Numbered from the stretch's first letter, positions 1-7,881 are shown. The stretch is DNA of 64,000 bases from Streptomyces davaonensis JCM 4913 (GCF_000349325.1 NC_020545.1:25332-89331); one strand, 5' to 3'. Numbers and translations are program-made. The notes: generated by a model not told the origin, from the letters alone.

Positions 1-4
1 TGCG

Positions 5-532
5 TCAGGGCGCCCAGGCGGCGGGCGCTCCTTGGTCGGGGTCGGGGAGGCCCGTGGCGGTTGCCGGGGCGGCGGGGTGCCGCATGGCGGTGATCGGGAC
101 CGCGCCAGGCTCGGTGGGCGGTGCCCAGATCATCCGCCAGGTGTCTTCCCACTCGCAGCCGCACGGGTGGTCCGGGTGCGGGCGCCGTAAGAAGACGGCG
201 TGCGTGTGGACGGCCCGCGGGATGCGGTGGATAGGCACCGAGGGGTCGTCGTCGGGGTAAAGGTGAAGGCTGCGCCAGCCGTGGACACGGTCCATGAACG
301 CGGCGGCGGCCTCGATGATCTGTGCCCACCGGTGGTGCCCGAGGACGACGAACCTGTCCGGGTAAAGCGCCTCGTCGTTCGGCGCTCCGATGCCGGCGAC
401 GTACAGCCCGCTGTAGGCGATGAACCCGTTGTCGGCCGCATCCTCGCTGCTGGGGGTCCAGATGCCTTCGGCGGGGACAGTCGTGCCGTCGTCGGCTTCG
501 CTGGTCTCAATCTCGTACAGGGCCGTCGTCAC
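5..532 (-). CDS. Hypothetical protein, 175 aa
   Basis: I do not recognise the family. The start is a GTG whose GTGA overlaps the stop of the upstream gene, which implies translational coupling; a second in-frame GTG lies one codon earlier, at 535. The longer open frame upstream has an arginine/proline-rich composition typical of out-of-frame translation, so I exclude it. The product is soluble and acidic in its first 60 residues, with aromatic-rich middle segments (WRSLHLYPDDD, CGCEWEDTWRMIW) and a proline/alanine tail. The CGCEW motif has too few cysteines for a convincing zinc site. It is the last gene of the minus-strand block visible here. Function unknown. Confidence 0.75.
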   Translation of the reverse strand: MTTALYEIETSEADDGTTVPAEGIWTPSSEDAADNGFIAYSGLYVAGIGAPNDEALYPDRFVVLGHHRWAQIIEAAAAFMDRVHGWRSLHLYPDDDPSVPIHRIPRAVHTHAVFLRRPHPDHPCGCEWEDTWRMIWAPPTEPGAVPITAMRHPAAPATATGLPDPDQGAPAAWAP

Positions 533-1056
533 CACGGAGCGCTCACATCCTTGAGGAGGGCCGCCAGGAGCTCGCAGGCGTCGGCCTCGTGCGGGTCGCT
601 GTAGGAGGCGTGGTCGCTGACGTGGAACGCCGTGTCCTTCGCGGTGACCGTGTACCCGGGCATGACGGTGGTTGCCCTGCCCTCCAGCAGGGTGTTGAGG
701 CGTTCCGCGTCGCGGGAGGCGAGCCAGGTCTGGGTGTACGGGCCCAAGCGGAGCAGGATGCGGCCGGTGTTGTCCTTCCGGCGGGCTTCGACGTGGACGG
801 CGTAGTGCGCGGGCTTCATGCCGACGTCGTCGGTGTTTTTGAGGACGGCGTCGCCGCGCATCCACAGGGCCCGGCGGTGGTCGCTGGCGGCGCAGGCGAG
901 CGCGGTGACGGCTTCGAGCCGGTCGCGGCGAATCGATTCGCCGTGGCTGACGCGTACGGACCGTTCGGCGGCGCGCTCCTGGAAGCGGCCGGACACGATC
1001 GCGCCCAGCAGGGTGGCGATGATGGCGAGGACGGCTGGGCCAAGGGTGGCTAACAC
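529..1056 (-). CDS. pRL2-23-like membrane-anchored helical protein
   Basis: A 175-residue protein starting at GTG behind a good AGGAGG about nine bases upstream. Residues 3-22 form one hydrophobic helix (LGPAVLAIIATLLGAIVSG). A basic amphipathic stretch follows, then helices carrying the signature DRLEAVTALACAASDHRRA. This layout matches small proteins named after pRL2-23 of a Streptomyces linear plasmid, whose function is unknown. The N-terminal helix would anchor it to the membrane with the helical body in the cytoplasm. It overlaps the downstream gene by four bases. A second protein of the same layout is encoded at 32508-32954. The family name rests on remembered similarity, not on a search. 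Confidence 0.7.
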   Translation of the reverse strand: MLATLGPAVLAIIATLLGAIVSGRFQERAAERSVRVSHGESIRRDRLEAVTALACAASDHRRALWMRGDAVLKNTDDVGMKPAHYAVHVEARRKDNTGRILLRLGPYTQTWLASRDAERLNTLLEGRATTVMPGYTVTAKDTAFHVSDHASYSDPHEADACELLAALLKDVSAPW

Positions 1057-1147
1057 GGAGGGGAACCTCCTGGGTGTGCTGATGAAGGGGGAATGGGGGA
1101 GCGCCGCGTCCGGCCGGGAGGGGCCGGACGCGGCGCTCGGGGCGGCG

Positions 1148-1321
1148 CTACTGGGCGGTGCTGGCGACCACGAGGAACTGGTCGCTGCCGAGGTCCATCA
1201 CGACCTGGGCGTCTGTGCCCTGGGCGCGCTGGGCGGCGGCGTACTCTTCCGCCGGCCACGAGCCGCGGGGGCCTCCGGCGGGGAACCGCTCCAGCACCGT
1301 GCGCTGGGGCTGGGTGGGCAT
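1148..1321 (-). CDS. Small hypothetical protein, 57 aa
   Basis: The ATG sits seven bases after GGAGG. The product (MPTQPQRTVLERFPAGGPRG...) is short and soluble with no recognisable domain. I chose this start because the upstream part of the open frame is arginine/proline-rich, which is typical of wrong-frame translation, and because it overlaps the 3' end of the neighbouring gene. GC-rich third positions support real coding. It lies between the pRL2-23-like gene and a 247-residue gene, all in the same direction. Function unknown. Confidence 0.6.
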   Translation of the reverse strand: MPTQPQRTVLERFPAGGPRGSWPAEEYAAAQRAQGTDAQVVMDLGSDQFLVVASTAQ

Positions 1322-1353
1322 CGAGGTCGCCTCCCTTGGGGCGTGGTTGATGG

Positions 1354-2097
1354 TCACGGGTCGGTGTCCTCGGGGGCGGGGACGTCGCCGAACATGTCGT
1401 CCATCGCCTGCGTGACGGCGGGCCTGCACTCGGGTCGGGTCGCGTTGAGGACCGTGTTGGTGAGGCCGATCAGGTCGATGTCCTCGAACAGTTCGGTCAG
1501 GTCCGCGATGGTCTCCGGGTCCAGGGCGACGCTGTCGGGGCGTTCGCTGTCCAGGTAGCAGTTCATGGCGTCCACGTAGTCGGCGAGCCGGTGGGCGAGG
1601 GTCGGGCTGATGTCGAAGCTGTGGCAATGCTCCAGGCCTGACCCGAGGGCGCCGGTCGGGCTGATGTGGATGCGGATGCTCTGCCCGGGGCCGGGAGTGG
1701 CCTGTCCGAAGCTGGTGAGGGATTCGGCGAGCGCCGCGATCGCACTGTTGCGGTCCGCGTCCGTGTCTGTCGCGGTGTCCGCGTCATCCTCGTTCGTGTC
1801 CAGCAGCGGAGCTTCCCAGAGCACTTCGAGGCTGTCGGCGTGCAGTCGGATAACTCCGTCGGCGGTGTCCGGGAGCGTGAGGTGACCGATGACGCGGAGC
1901 AGGTCGCCGGGCTGCCGCTCGGTGAGCAGGGCACGCGCGATCTCCGGCTCCACGGTGGTGCAGGGAACGACCGCTTCTTCCACCAGGTGGTCGGTCCCGG
2001 CGGAGCAGTTCAGCCGCCAGGAGGCGGTGTCCTCCCGGTCGCCGGGTTCGGCTTCGGTGGCCAAGTAGCCGTCCAGGGCGAGAGGTATAGCGTCCAT
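1354..2097 (-). CDS. Hypothetical protein with possible OB-fold N-terminal half
   Basis: A 247-residue acidic protein. Residues about 5-95 contain alternating strands with GDLLRVIGHLTLPD and GVIRLHADSLEVLWE, which resembles the beta-barrel pattern of small single-stranded-DNA-binding OB folds; that is an inference from pattern only. The second half is helical, with an aspartate-rich linker around residue 110. Its ATG overlaps the TGA of the upstream Lsr2-tailed gene (ATGA), so the two are probably translated together. A DNA-processing role would fit the conjugation context but nothing in the sequence proves it. Confidence 0.7.
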   Translation of the reverse strand: MDAIPLALDGYLATEAEPGDREDTASWRLNCSAGTDHLVEEAVVPCTTVEPEIARALLTERQPGDLLRVIGHLTLPDTADGVIRLHADSLEVLWEAPLLDTNEDDADTATDTDADRNSAIAALAESLTSFGQATPGPGQSIRIHISPTGALGSGLEHCHSFDISPTLAHRLADYVDAMNCYLDSERPDSVALDPETIADLTELFEDIDLIGLTNTVLNATRPECRPAVTQAMDDMFGDVPAPEDTDP

Positions 2098-3008
2098 CAG
2101 TTCACCGCCTGCGCCGTCGTCGGGTTGGCGGCGAAGTAGGCATCCAGGATCTTCCTGGCCGGGTTGCCCCGGTCGGCGACCTCGTGGCCGTTGGCTCGTG
2201 CCCAGGTCCGGATCGCGGCCAGCTGCTCCTTGCTGTACTTGCCGATGTGGGCCGGGGCCGGGGCGGTCACGGAGGTCGGGGTGGGCTTGCCGGTCTTGGC
2301 CTGCCTCAGTTCCGCCCGGGCCCGGGCGAGTTCGCGCTCCAGCCGGTTGACGCGGCCTTCGGCTTCGGTGACGGCCTGCTCGGTGTCGCGTCGCGCGGCG
2401 AGTTCGGCCAGGGCCGTGCGGGCCTTGGCGGCGAGGGCCTGCACGCTCTTCGTGTCGTGCTGCTCGCCCCAGACCAGCAGCGCCTCGATTCCCGCCTCCG
2501 GCACCGCGGTCACGGTGTCGGGCGCCTCGAGCTCGGGGGAGTCCGGGCCGTCGGCGGGGGCACCATCCGTGTCCGGGGTGGTGCCGAGTTCCTGGGCGAG
2601 CTCGGCTTCCGCCCGCTGGACGGCTTCGGCGAGTTCGGCGTCGGACAGCCCGAGGGTTTCGCGGACCTGGTCGGGGTTGTCGCCGCGGTTGAGCATGTCG
2701 GTGGCGGCCTGCGCGTAGGCGTTGGCGTTGGGGGCCTGGGTGGTCATGAGGTCTCCGGTAGCGGTGTCGGGGAGGTGGGGCAGGAGCGCGGTGAGGGTGT
2801 CTGCGTCACTGGGGGCGCCGATCGCGTCCAGGAGTTCGGCAAGGTCGTGCTTGTCGCGGGCGTTGCGTGCGGTGACGCGGGCCGCGGCAGCGAGCTCTTC
2901 CAGAGGGCTTGGCCGGGGCGGGCGGGATTCGGCTGCGAGGGCCTGCTGCCAGTCGGCCGTCATACCCCCGCCCTCGGCTTCGAGAGCCTCTTTCATGTCG
3001 GTGACCAT
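2097..3008 (-). CDS. Coiled-coil protein with C-terminal Lsr2-type DNA-binding domain
   Basis: A 303-residue protein; the ATG follows GGAGG by seven bases. The last 45 residues (KEQLAAIRTWARANGHEV then ADRGNPARKILDAY) match the C-terminal domain of Lsr2, the actinobacterial AT-hook-like nucleoid protein that binds the minor groove; RGN stands at the place of the usual RGR/RGK hook. Upstream lies a long coiled coil (roughly residues 200-255) with many Arg/Glu heptads. Lsr2 itself is about 110 residues with an N-terminal dimerisation domain, which is missing here, so this is an Lsr2-tailed protein rather than Lsr2. It may bind plasmid DNA or silence genes; the partner is unknown. Confidence 0.75.
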   Translation of the reverse strand: MVTDMKEALEAEGGGMTADWQQALAAESRPPRPSPLEELAAAARVTARNARDKHDLAELLDAIGAPSDADTLTALLPHLPDTATGDLMTTQAPNANAYAQAATDMLNRGDNPDQVRETLGLSDAELAEAVQRAEAELAQELGTTPDTDGAPADGPDSPELEAPDTVTAVPEAGIEALLVWGEQHDTKSVQALAAKARTALAELAARRDTEQAVTEAEGRVNRLERELARARAELRQAKTGKPTPTSVTAPAPAHIGKYSKEQLAAIRTWARANGHEVADRGNPARKILDAYFAANPTTAQAVN

Positions 3009-3019
3009 GAGCGGCCCTC

Positions 3020-3193
3020 CTAGGTGGCCTTGGTGCGGGGCTTGCGCTGGGCGATGTCCAGCAGCCTGCGGTTGCGCTTCTTCTGGGCATCGGTGAGCGG
3101 CCGGGCCTTCGCGCCGTGGCGGTGCCACAGCGGGGAGGCGGGCGGCTCGGGGTAGGCGAGGGCGTGATCGACGTCGCGTTGGGTGTCACTCAA
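3020..3193 (-). CDS. Small basic protein, 57 aa, TTG start
   Basis: The only well-placed start is a TTG five bases after GGAGG; translation gives (M)SDTQRDVDHALAYPEPP..., ending in a very basic tail (KKRNRRLLDIAQRKPRTKAT). The longer open frame upstream has threonine/proline-rich shadow composition. The basic tail suggests nucleic-acid contact, but there is no recognisable fold. It lies 11 bases upstream of the Lsr2-tailed gene in the same operon. Confidence 0.55.
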   Translation of the reverse strand: MSDTQRDVDHALAYPEPPASPLWHRHGAKARPLTDAQKKRNRRLLDIAQRKPRTKAT

Positions 3194-3215
3194 GGGGGCC
3201 TCCGGTTGGAGGGGT

Positions 3216-3494
3216 TCAGGCGTGGTCGTCGTCGCGCCGGCGTTTGGACTGGATGTCGGAGGCGAACCTGCCGAGGCGGGCCTCAACGGGGTTCGCGGCG
3301 ATCCATTCCTCAGCACACGTCTTGTGCACGGGCTCCCCGTAGTGGGAGCGCATGGGCGTGGGCTTGTCGCACAGCACGCAGGGGCGGTCCTGCCAGCGGT
3401 CGAAGTGCTGGCTGTCGCGCCAGTCGAGGAGAGCGCCGGGAGCCGGGACGCAGCCCGGCTCGAAGTGCGGCTTCTTGCCTCGGGTGCGGGTCAC
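3216..3494 (-). CDS. Small zinc-finger-like protein, 92 aa
   Basis: The GTG start overlaps the stop of the ASCH gene (GTGA). The central segment CVLCDKPTPMRSHYGEPVHKTC has the spacing of a treble-clef/zinc-ribbon site (CxxC, a histidine, then HxxC). The rest is hydrophilic, with a basic C-terminus (SKRRRDDDHA). It probably binds zinc; nucleic-acid or protein binding is a guess. Like its neighbours it belongs to a tightly packed minus-strand operon with four-base overlaps. Confidence 0.7.
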   Translation of the reverse strand: MTRTRGKKPHFEPGCVPAPGALLDWRDSQHFDRWQDRPCVLCDKPTPMRSHYGEPVHKTCAEEWIAANPVEARLGRFASDIQSKRRRDDDHA

Positions 3495-3934
3495 GGCCGG
3501 AAGTCGGGCAGCTGCTGGAACACCTGTACCAGGAGGTCCGGCGTCGGTTTCCAGGCCGGAAGCGCGCCCGTGGCGGGCACGGGCAGGGCGAGTTCCTGGA
3601 CGTCGGCGAGGACCAGGTGGTGCGCGCCCCGCTCCGCCCAGGGGCTGGTGCATTGCTCGGGCCCTTGGTCCAGGTGGCAGCCGGTGAGGCGGGCGACGCC
3701 GATGACCGCGCCCAGGTGCAGTTCGCGGCCGCGGATCGCGGGGGCGACCAGCGGGTCGCGCAGCACTGCGGGCTCCGGCTTCTTCTTCCCAGCGTGGATG
3801 AGGACCCTGCCTCGCCACGGCCAGTGCACCGGCCGATTCTCCGGGTTCTTCCCGGCGAGGATGCAGGTCGCCCAGGGCTGGCGGATCGTGATGCCGCGGA
3901 TCCAGTCGCCCCCAGGCAGGGTCGCGACGCTCAT
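3491..3934 (-). CDS. ASCH-domain protein, 147 aa
   Basis: The start of the mature reading frame contains GITIRQPWATCILAGKNPEN followed by RPVHWPWRGRVLIHAGK, the typical signature of ASCH domains (PUA-like fold, predicted RNA- or modified-base-binding). The SxxQPxA-type motif and the WRGRxLIHAGK strand are both present. ATG overlaps the upstream stop as ATGA. ASCH proteins are common on actinobacterial plasmids and phages, where some hydrolyse modified nucleosides or bind RNA; which applies here is unknown. Coupled with the GGDEF gene upstream and the zinc-finger gene downstream. Confidence 0.85.
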   Translation of the reverse strand: MSVATLPGGDWIRGITIRQPWATCILAGKNPENRPVHWPWRGRVLIHAGKKKPEPAVLRDPLVAPAIRGRELHLGAVIGVARLTGCHLDQGPEQCTSPWAERGAHHLVLADVQELALPVPATGALPAWKPTPDLLVQVFQQLPDFRP

Positions 3935-4608
3935 GCGGCTCGCCCCCACACCGCCGTGCCCGGGCGGCCCGCGCGCCGGCCGTTGATGGACGCCACCGTC
4001 GCGTGCTCCTGGGTGGCGAGGTGTGCGCGGCCCGAGTGCTTGCCGTCGTAGAGGGCGGCATCGGCGGCCCGTTGCAGCAGGGACAGGTCGCGGGAGCCGA
4101 TCGCGTCGGGAGTCGCGGCGCCGACCGAGGCGGCGACGTTGACGGTGCGGCCGTCGTCCAGCACGACCGGTGTGCGCAGCATCCTCACCAGCGTCGCGAG
4201 GCGGACCTCGCGGCGGCCCGGGTACATCGGCAGCACGACGGCGAACTCGTCACCGCCCAGGCGGCCGACGGACGCGCTCCGGCCTGCCCGGGCGGTGCGC
4301 CGGGCGCCGAACGCGGCGAGGACCGCGTCCCCGGCCGCGTGCCCGAGGTCGTCGTTGATGTCCTTGAAGTGGTCGGCGTCGACCAGGACCACGGCCACGT
4401 TGTCGCCGTGGTGGGCCAGGACCTGCCGGGCCCGGGCGGTGTACGCGTCGCGGCGCAGCAGCCCGGTCAGCGGGTCCTTCTGCGCGGCCGCCAGGCGCCG
4501 GTGCAGGGCGATGGCGTGGACGGTCCAGCCGGTCAGCGGGACGGCTGCGGTGGTCAGTAAGAGTGCACGCTGCCCGATCCGGGCGCGTGCGCGCAGGACG
4601 GAGTCCAT
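3931..4608 (-). CDS. GGDEF diguanylate-cyclase-like protein, one membrane segment
   Basis: A 225-residue protein. Residues 10-33 are hydrophobic and probably membrane-embedded, followed by a short amphipathic helix and a complete GGDEF domain (residues 44-200). Substrate-site residues are visible: DPLTGL at the start, DADHFKDIND, and the active loop RLGGDEF at about 116-122, so cyclic di-GMP synthesis from two GTP is plausible. The position of the inhibitory I-site (RxxD five residues before the loop) reads RSAS, so product feedback inhibition is probably lost. The gene overlaps the ASCH gene. Carrying it in a transfer operon may tie c-di-GMP, which controls development in Streptomyces, to plasmid spread; that is inference. 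Confidence 0.85.
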   Translation of the reverse strand: MDSVLRARARIGQRALLLTTAAVPLTGWTVHAIALHRRLAAAQKDPLTGLLRRDAYTARARQVLAHHGDNVAVVLVDADHFKDINDDLGHAAGDAVLAAFGARRTARAGRSASVGRLGGDEFAVVLPMYPGRREVRLATLVRMLRTPVVLDDGRTVNVAASVGAATPDAIGSRDLSLLQRAADAALYDGKHSGRAHLATQEHATVASINGRRAGRPGTAVWGRAA

Positions 4609-4646
4609 ACTGGGATCTCCCTCTCGTCTCGTACGGGTTGGGTGGG

Positions 4647-4692
4647 CCCGGGGCAGCCGACGAAGCCGGCAAGCACAGGCGGCTGTCCCGGG
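4647..4692 (-). terminator. Terminator hairpin
   Basis: A 12-base stem with one G:U-type mismatch (CCCGGGGCAGCC at 4647 with GGCTGTCCCGGG at 4681), no T tract, between the 103-residue gene and the GGDEF gene. Typical of T-poor Streptomyces terminators. Confidence 0.5.
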
Positions 4693-4698
4693 GCGTAG

Positions 4699-5010
4699 CT
4701 ACAGCTCGAAGTCACCGTCGTCGACGGTGCGGCCCCAGCTGTACGGGTTGTTCCAGCGGCCGGCGATCGCGGCGGGCCAGTCGAGCTCCCAGCCGGGCCG
4801 GTAGCCGCACGCGCCCCAGCCGTCCGGCCGGTCGTGGGGGATCTCGAGTCCGTCCTCGCGCGCGGCGCGTGCCGCGTCGTAGACCTCATGGGCGATCCGT
4901 ACGGCGGCGCTGCGGCTGTCGGCCCGGCCGGTGAAGACGTGCACACCGCTCAGGCCGGGCTGGGTGGTGCTCCTTGTCGGGACGTCGACCTCGAAGTAGG
5001 GCAGGGTCAT
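4699..5010 (-). CDS. Hypothetical protein, 103 aa
   Basis: I chose the second ATG (5010), nine bases after GGGAG, over the ATG nine bases earlier, which has no room for a ribosome site. The product starts MTLPYFEVDVPTRST and is soluble, with a helix around AAVRIAHEVYDAARAAREDG and a tryptophan-rich tail (WGACGYRPGWELDWPAAI). Similar small proteins are frequent in Streptomyces conjugative elements, but I know no function. It is bracketed by hairpins at 4647-4692 and 5057-5090 and so may be a single-gene unit. Confidence 0.65.
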   Translation of the reverse strand: MTLPYFEVDVPTRSTTQPGLSGVHVFTGRADSRSAAVRIAHEVYDAARAAREDGLEIPHDRPDGWGACGYRPGWELDWPAAIAGRWNNPYSWGRTVDDGDFEL

Positions 5011-5056
5011 GACGTCCATCTCCCTTCGTTCTCTCGTGGTTGAGGGGCCACTGCGA

Positions 5057-5090
5057 CCGCCCCGGCCCGGCAGGTGCGGGGTCGGGGCGG
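5057..5090 (-). terminator. Terminator hairpin
   Basis: Perfect eight-base stem CCGCCCCG/CGGGGCGG around an 18-base loop, in the gap after the 96-residue gene. Confidence 0.45.
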
Positions 5091-5117
5091 CACAGAATGC
5101 GCTCAACGCACTGCGGT

Positions 5118-5408
5118 TCAGCGGGCCGCGTCGATGCCGTCCCGCAGATGCGTGCGCGCCCAGGCCAGCAGCGAAGGATGGTCGCCCTCGGGGCTGTTCA
5201 ACACGTCGGTGAGGTGGGCGATCGCATCGTCCAGGTCATAGCTGACGGGGTTGAGGGCGTTTCGGACGCGTACGACCAAGTCGATGAACTCGTTCGGCGT
5301 CGGATCGTGCGGCGCTTCCTCGGAGATGAGGGCGGCGAGATCCCGGCCAAAGCAGTCGATGAGCGCGGCGAACGTGTCGTCCTTGGTGGGCTGGGCGAGA
5401 GCAGCCAT
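5118..5408 (-). CDS. Small acidic helical protein, 96 aa
   Basis: The ATG follows AGGAGG. The product is predicted all-helical and acidic (DTFAALIDCFGRDLAALISE, then LVVRVRNALNPVSYDLDDAI and LLAWARTHLRDGI). There are no motifs that identify a family. It follows the P-loop kinase gene by 26 bases and may be cotranscribed with it. Function unknown. Confidence 0.7.
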   Translation of the reverse strand: MAALAQPTKDDTFAALIDCFGRDLAALISEEAPHDPTPNEFIDLVVRVRNALNPVSYDLDDAIAHLTDVLNSPEGDHPSLLAWARTHLRDGIDAAR

Positions 5409-5434
5409 GAAGCCTCCTCAGTAGTCTCGGAAAG

Positions 5435-6388
5435 TCAGTGCAGGCTTCCGGCGGTCTCGCGGAGCGCCTCCCGGGCGTGGTCGTCGGCCTCCTGGTCGAC
5501 GTCGTCGAAGCTGCCGTGAACGGTGCAGACGATGTCCGGGTCCTGGTCCCGGTCGCCGGTGAGCGCACCCCACAGGTCCGTGACCGTGTGAGCGGGCGCC
5601 CACGCCTCGCCCTCGCATTCGTCGTCGAAGGGGCAGGGCAGCAGGACCTCGAAGCCGACGCTCCCCTCGCCGTCGATGTCGGTGCGCAGGGCGAGGGTGA
5701 GGTACTGCTGGCCGATGCGGATCTCCGCGACGCGGTCGTCCCCGGCGAGGTGGGAGCCGTCCTTCCACCGCCACAGCGGCATGAGTTCGGGGCCGAAGTG
5801 CCGGCGGGGCAGGATCAGGTCGCCCAGGCCGTCGCTGCCGCCCGTGCCGAGCTCCCGGATCCGGATGTTGCTGATCTGCTCGAGGAACGGCTCCAGCCGG
5901 TAGAGGCTGTCCGCGAAGAGGACCTCGCTGAAGCCCTCCGCCAGGAGCGTGGGATGCGAGTGGACCATCGCCTTGTGCTGCGCGCGGACGGTGTCGGTGG
6001 GGACTGTACGGTTCGCCGGGCGCGGGTCCTGGCGCTCCACGCACACGGAGGCCGGGGTGGCCACCATGACCGCGATGACCGGCATGTTGTGCCGCTTGGC
6101 GGCGGCGACCAGCGGCTCACGGGCCGACCTGGTGACGTTCGTGGCGTCAACGACGGTGAACAGGCGCCGGGCCATCCTGCGCTCCAGGAGCAGGTGCAGG
6201 ACGTCGACCGCGTCGCCCGTGGCCTCCTGGCAGCCGCGGTCGTCACTGACCGCACCGCGCAGAGCGTCGAGGGACAGGACCTGTAAGGCGGGCCAGGTGC
6301 TGGCGAGTGTGCTCTTCCCGGCGCCGGATGCGCCGATGAGGACCACCAGGCAGCTTTCCGGCAACTGCGGGTAGGTCAGCGAGGTCAT
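5435..6388 (-). CDS. P-loop kinase, polynucleotide-kinase-like N-terminal domain
   Basis: A 317-residue protein with Walker A GASGAGKST at residues 18-26 and, further on, DATNVTRSAREPLVAAAKRH, the pattern of the T4 polynucleotide kinase/ATPase group, in which DATN marks the switch region and basic residues form the lid (RTVPTDTVRAQHK). It should transfer phosphate from ATP to a nucleic acid end or a small molecule. After residue 180 there is a separate region with strands (IRIGQQYLTLALRTDIDGEG) that I cannot assign; it contains CPFDDECEGEAW. ATG overlaps the stop of the next upstream gene region (6385-6388). RNA or DNA end repair is plausible but unproven. Confidence 0.8.
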   Translation of the reverse strand: MTSLTYPQLPESCLVVLIGASGAGKSTLASTWPALQVLSLDALRGAVSDDRGCQEATGDAVDVLHLLLERRMARRLFTVVDATNVTRSAREPLVAAAKRHNMPVIAVMVATPASVCVERQDPRPANRTVPTDTVRAQHKAMVHSHPTLLAEGFSEVLFADSLYRLEPFLEQISNIRIRELGTGGSDGLGDLILPRRHFGPELMPLWRWKDGSHLAGDDRVAEIRIGQQYLTLALRTDIDGEGSVGFEVLLPCPFDDECEGEAWAPAHTVTDLWGALTGDRDQDPDIVCTVHGSFDDVDQEADDHAREALRETAGSLH

Positions 6389-6726
6389 GCGGACACTCCT
6401 TGGGAGTCGAGGGAGTTGGCTGCCCAGATCAGGCGCATCCCGGCGTTGTCGGTGAGCAGGGCGGCGGCTTCGTACAGCGGGCAGGAGGCGTCGCCGTCAC
6501 GGTCGGGCTCGATCTGCTCGGCTCGCTTGGCGGCGACGGTGAGCAGCTGCGCGAGGGCCGCAAGGAACCCGCCGGGCGGGTCGGTGTCCTCGATGAGCTC
6601 GCGCAGGATCGCGGCGAGCTCCGCCTGGTCGACATCGTCGGCGCCCAGGTCGTCCTCGATCTGCTGAAGGGCCAGCGAGGCGATCCCGACCGCAGCGCGG
6701 ACGCGTTCGAGGCGGGTGCGGCTCAC
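6385..6726 (-). CDS. Helical hypothetical protein, 113 aa
   Basis: GTG start overlapping the previous stop (GTGA at 6723-6726). Translation starts VSRTRLERVRAAVGIAS and continues as acidic helices (QQIEDDLGADDVDQAELAAI). The 3' end overlaps the kinase start by four bases, so it is part of the same translationally coupled operon. No family recognised. Confidence 0.7.
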   Translation of the reverse strand: MSRTRLERVRAAVGIASLALQQIEDDLGADDVDQAELAAILRELIEDTDPPGGFLAALAQLLTVAAKRAEQIEPDRDGDASCPLYEAAALLTDNAGMRLIWAANSLDSQGVSA

Positions 6727-6890
6727 CGGCGGGCGCCGGGGCGGGTGGTGAGCCAGGTGGTGACGGCGGCGGCCGCGATGCCGATGGAGCGGTGCAGGGC
6801 CGCGTCCAGCTCCATCAGGGGGTGCAGCTCGCCGAAGGTGGCCAGCAGAGTGCCGAAGAGGGCCAGACGCTCGGTGGTGAGACGGGGCAT
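6723..6890 (-). CDS. Small helical protein, 55 aa
   Basis: ATG behind AGGAG. The product MPRLTTERLALFGTLLATFG... has a moderately hydrophobic N-terminal helix and a second helix with AAAAVTTWLTTRP; it may associate with the membrane. First gene after the strong hairpin at 6968-7000, so it probably opens the operon 6890 to 5435. Function unknown. Confidence 0.55.
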   Translation of the reverse strand: MPRLTTERLALFGTLLATFGELHPLMELDAALHRSIGIAAAAVTTWLTTRPGARR

Positions 6891-6967
6891 GCTGGAGGTC
6901 TCCTGACCTCGAAGAGGGTGAGGGAGCGAGGTGGCCGGCCCTTTGCCGATGCGCGGCCACCCTGCGG

Positions 6968-7000
6968 TCCCGACCCCGGCCACAGCGGCCGGGGTCGGGA
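6968..7000 (-). terminator. Strong terminator hairpin
   Basis: Perfect 14-base stem (TCCCGACCCCGGCC / GGCCGGGGTCGGGA) with a five-base loop, directly after the gene ending at 7058. It should end transcription from the upstream unit. Confidence 0.75.
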
Positions 7001-7057
7001 CGTTCGACCGTGAGCGGGACGGCGGCCGCGAGCAGAAGAGCGGTTCAGGCGCGCGAC

Positions 7058-7840
7058 TCAGACAGTCGGGGCCGGCTGGGCATCGGAGCGTGTGCTGCTC
7101 GCGGACCTCACGGCCGGGGCGGGGTTCGCCTCCAATGCCATGCGGACCAGGCTGCCGGCGGTGCGCGGAATACCCTGGCGGTCCTGCTCGCGGATCGCAT
7201 CGTCCGGGGCACTGAACGCGGCGTGCGGCAGTCCGCCGCGGAAGAGGACGTACACGCTGGCCAGCGGCTCTCGCGGGGTGGTCCACGGTGCGGCGGCGTC
7301 CACGGCGAGCGTGGTGGTGCTCCAGGGGGCGTCGCGCCATGCGCTGTCGAAGTCCTGCGGGTTCACGTACCTGGAGGGCTCCCAGCCGTTGGGGGCGGCG
7401 CCCTGCCGTTGGGCGGCGGCCTTGGCGTCTTCCACGGTGGCGTGGGCGGACTGGCGTCGCCCGTAGCGGTACAGGAGGGTCACCGTCTGCGGCTCGGTCA
7501 GCTCACGCATCGCCTCCAGTCCGGCGCGTCCTTCGTCCGTGTCGGCGAGGCGGAAGTGGTCGGCGTGGGCGAGCAGAACCCGGGCGGCGTGGTAGCCGGC
7601 GGCTGCGGGCGATAGGCCGGTGGCCATCAGCCCGGCGATCTCGTCACCGGCCCTGCGGAGCCCCTCGATCATCCCGTCGCGCTCCTGAAGGAGCCTCTCC
7701 AGGTTCAAGCTCTTGTGTTCGAAGTCGTCTGCCCGGCCGCGCACCTCGGTGAGTTCGCCTTCCAGGCCAGGGACACGCTTCGTGGTCTCCATCGCCTGCT
7801 CGTACGTGTGACGGGTGGACCGGCGGATGATGCTGAACAC
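7058..7840 (-). CDS. Coiled-coil hypothetical protein, 260 aa
   Basis: Begins MFSIIRRSTRHTYEQAMETT, then a coiled coil over about residues 20-65 (LEGELTEVRGRADDFEHKSL). The middle is helical, with AARVLLAHADHFRLAD; the C-terminal 130 residues contain a mixed alpha/beta part with WSTTTLAVDAAAPWT and SVYVLFRGGLPHAAF. I do not recognise the domain. The gene is flanked by strong hairpins on both sides (6968-7000 and 7882-7937), so it is likely monocistronic. Confidence 0.75.
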   Translation of the reverse strand: MFSIIRRSTRHTYEQAMETTKRVPGLEGELTEVRGRADDFEHKSLNLERLLQERDGMIEGLRRAGDEIAGLMATGLSPAAAGYHAARVLLAHADHFRLADTDEGRAGLEAMRELTEPQTVTLLYRYGRRQSAHATVEDAKAAAQRQGAAPNGWEPSRYVNPQDFDSAWRDAPWSTTTLAVDAAAPWTTPREPLASVYVLFRGGLPHAAFSAPDDAIREQDRQGIPRTAGSLVRMALEANPAPAVRSASSTRSDAQPAPTV

Positions 7841-7881
7841 GGGATTTCCCCCTTTGATGGTGTGGAGTGACCGGAGTGTTC

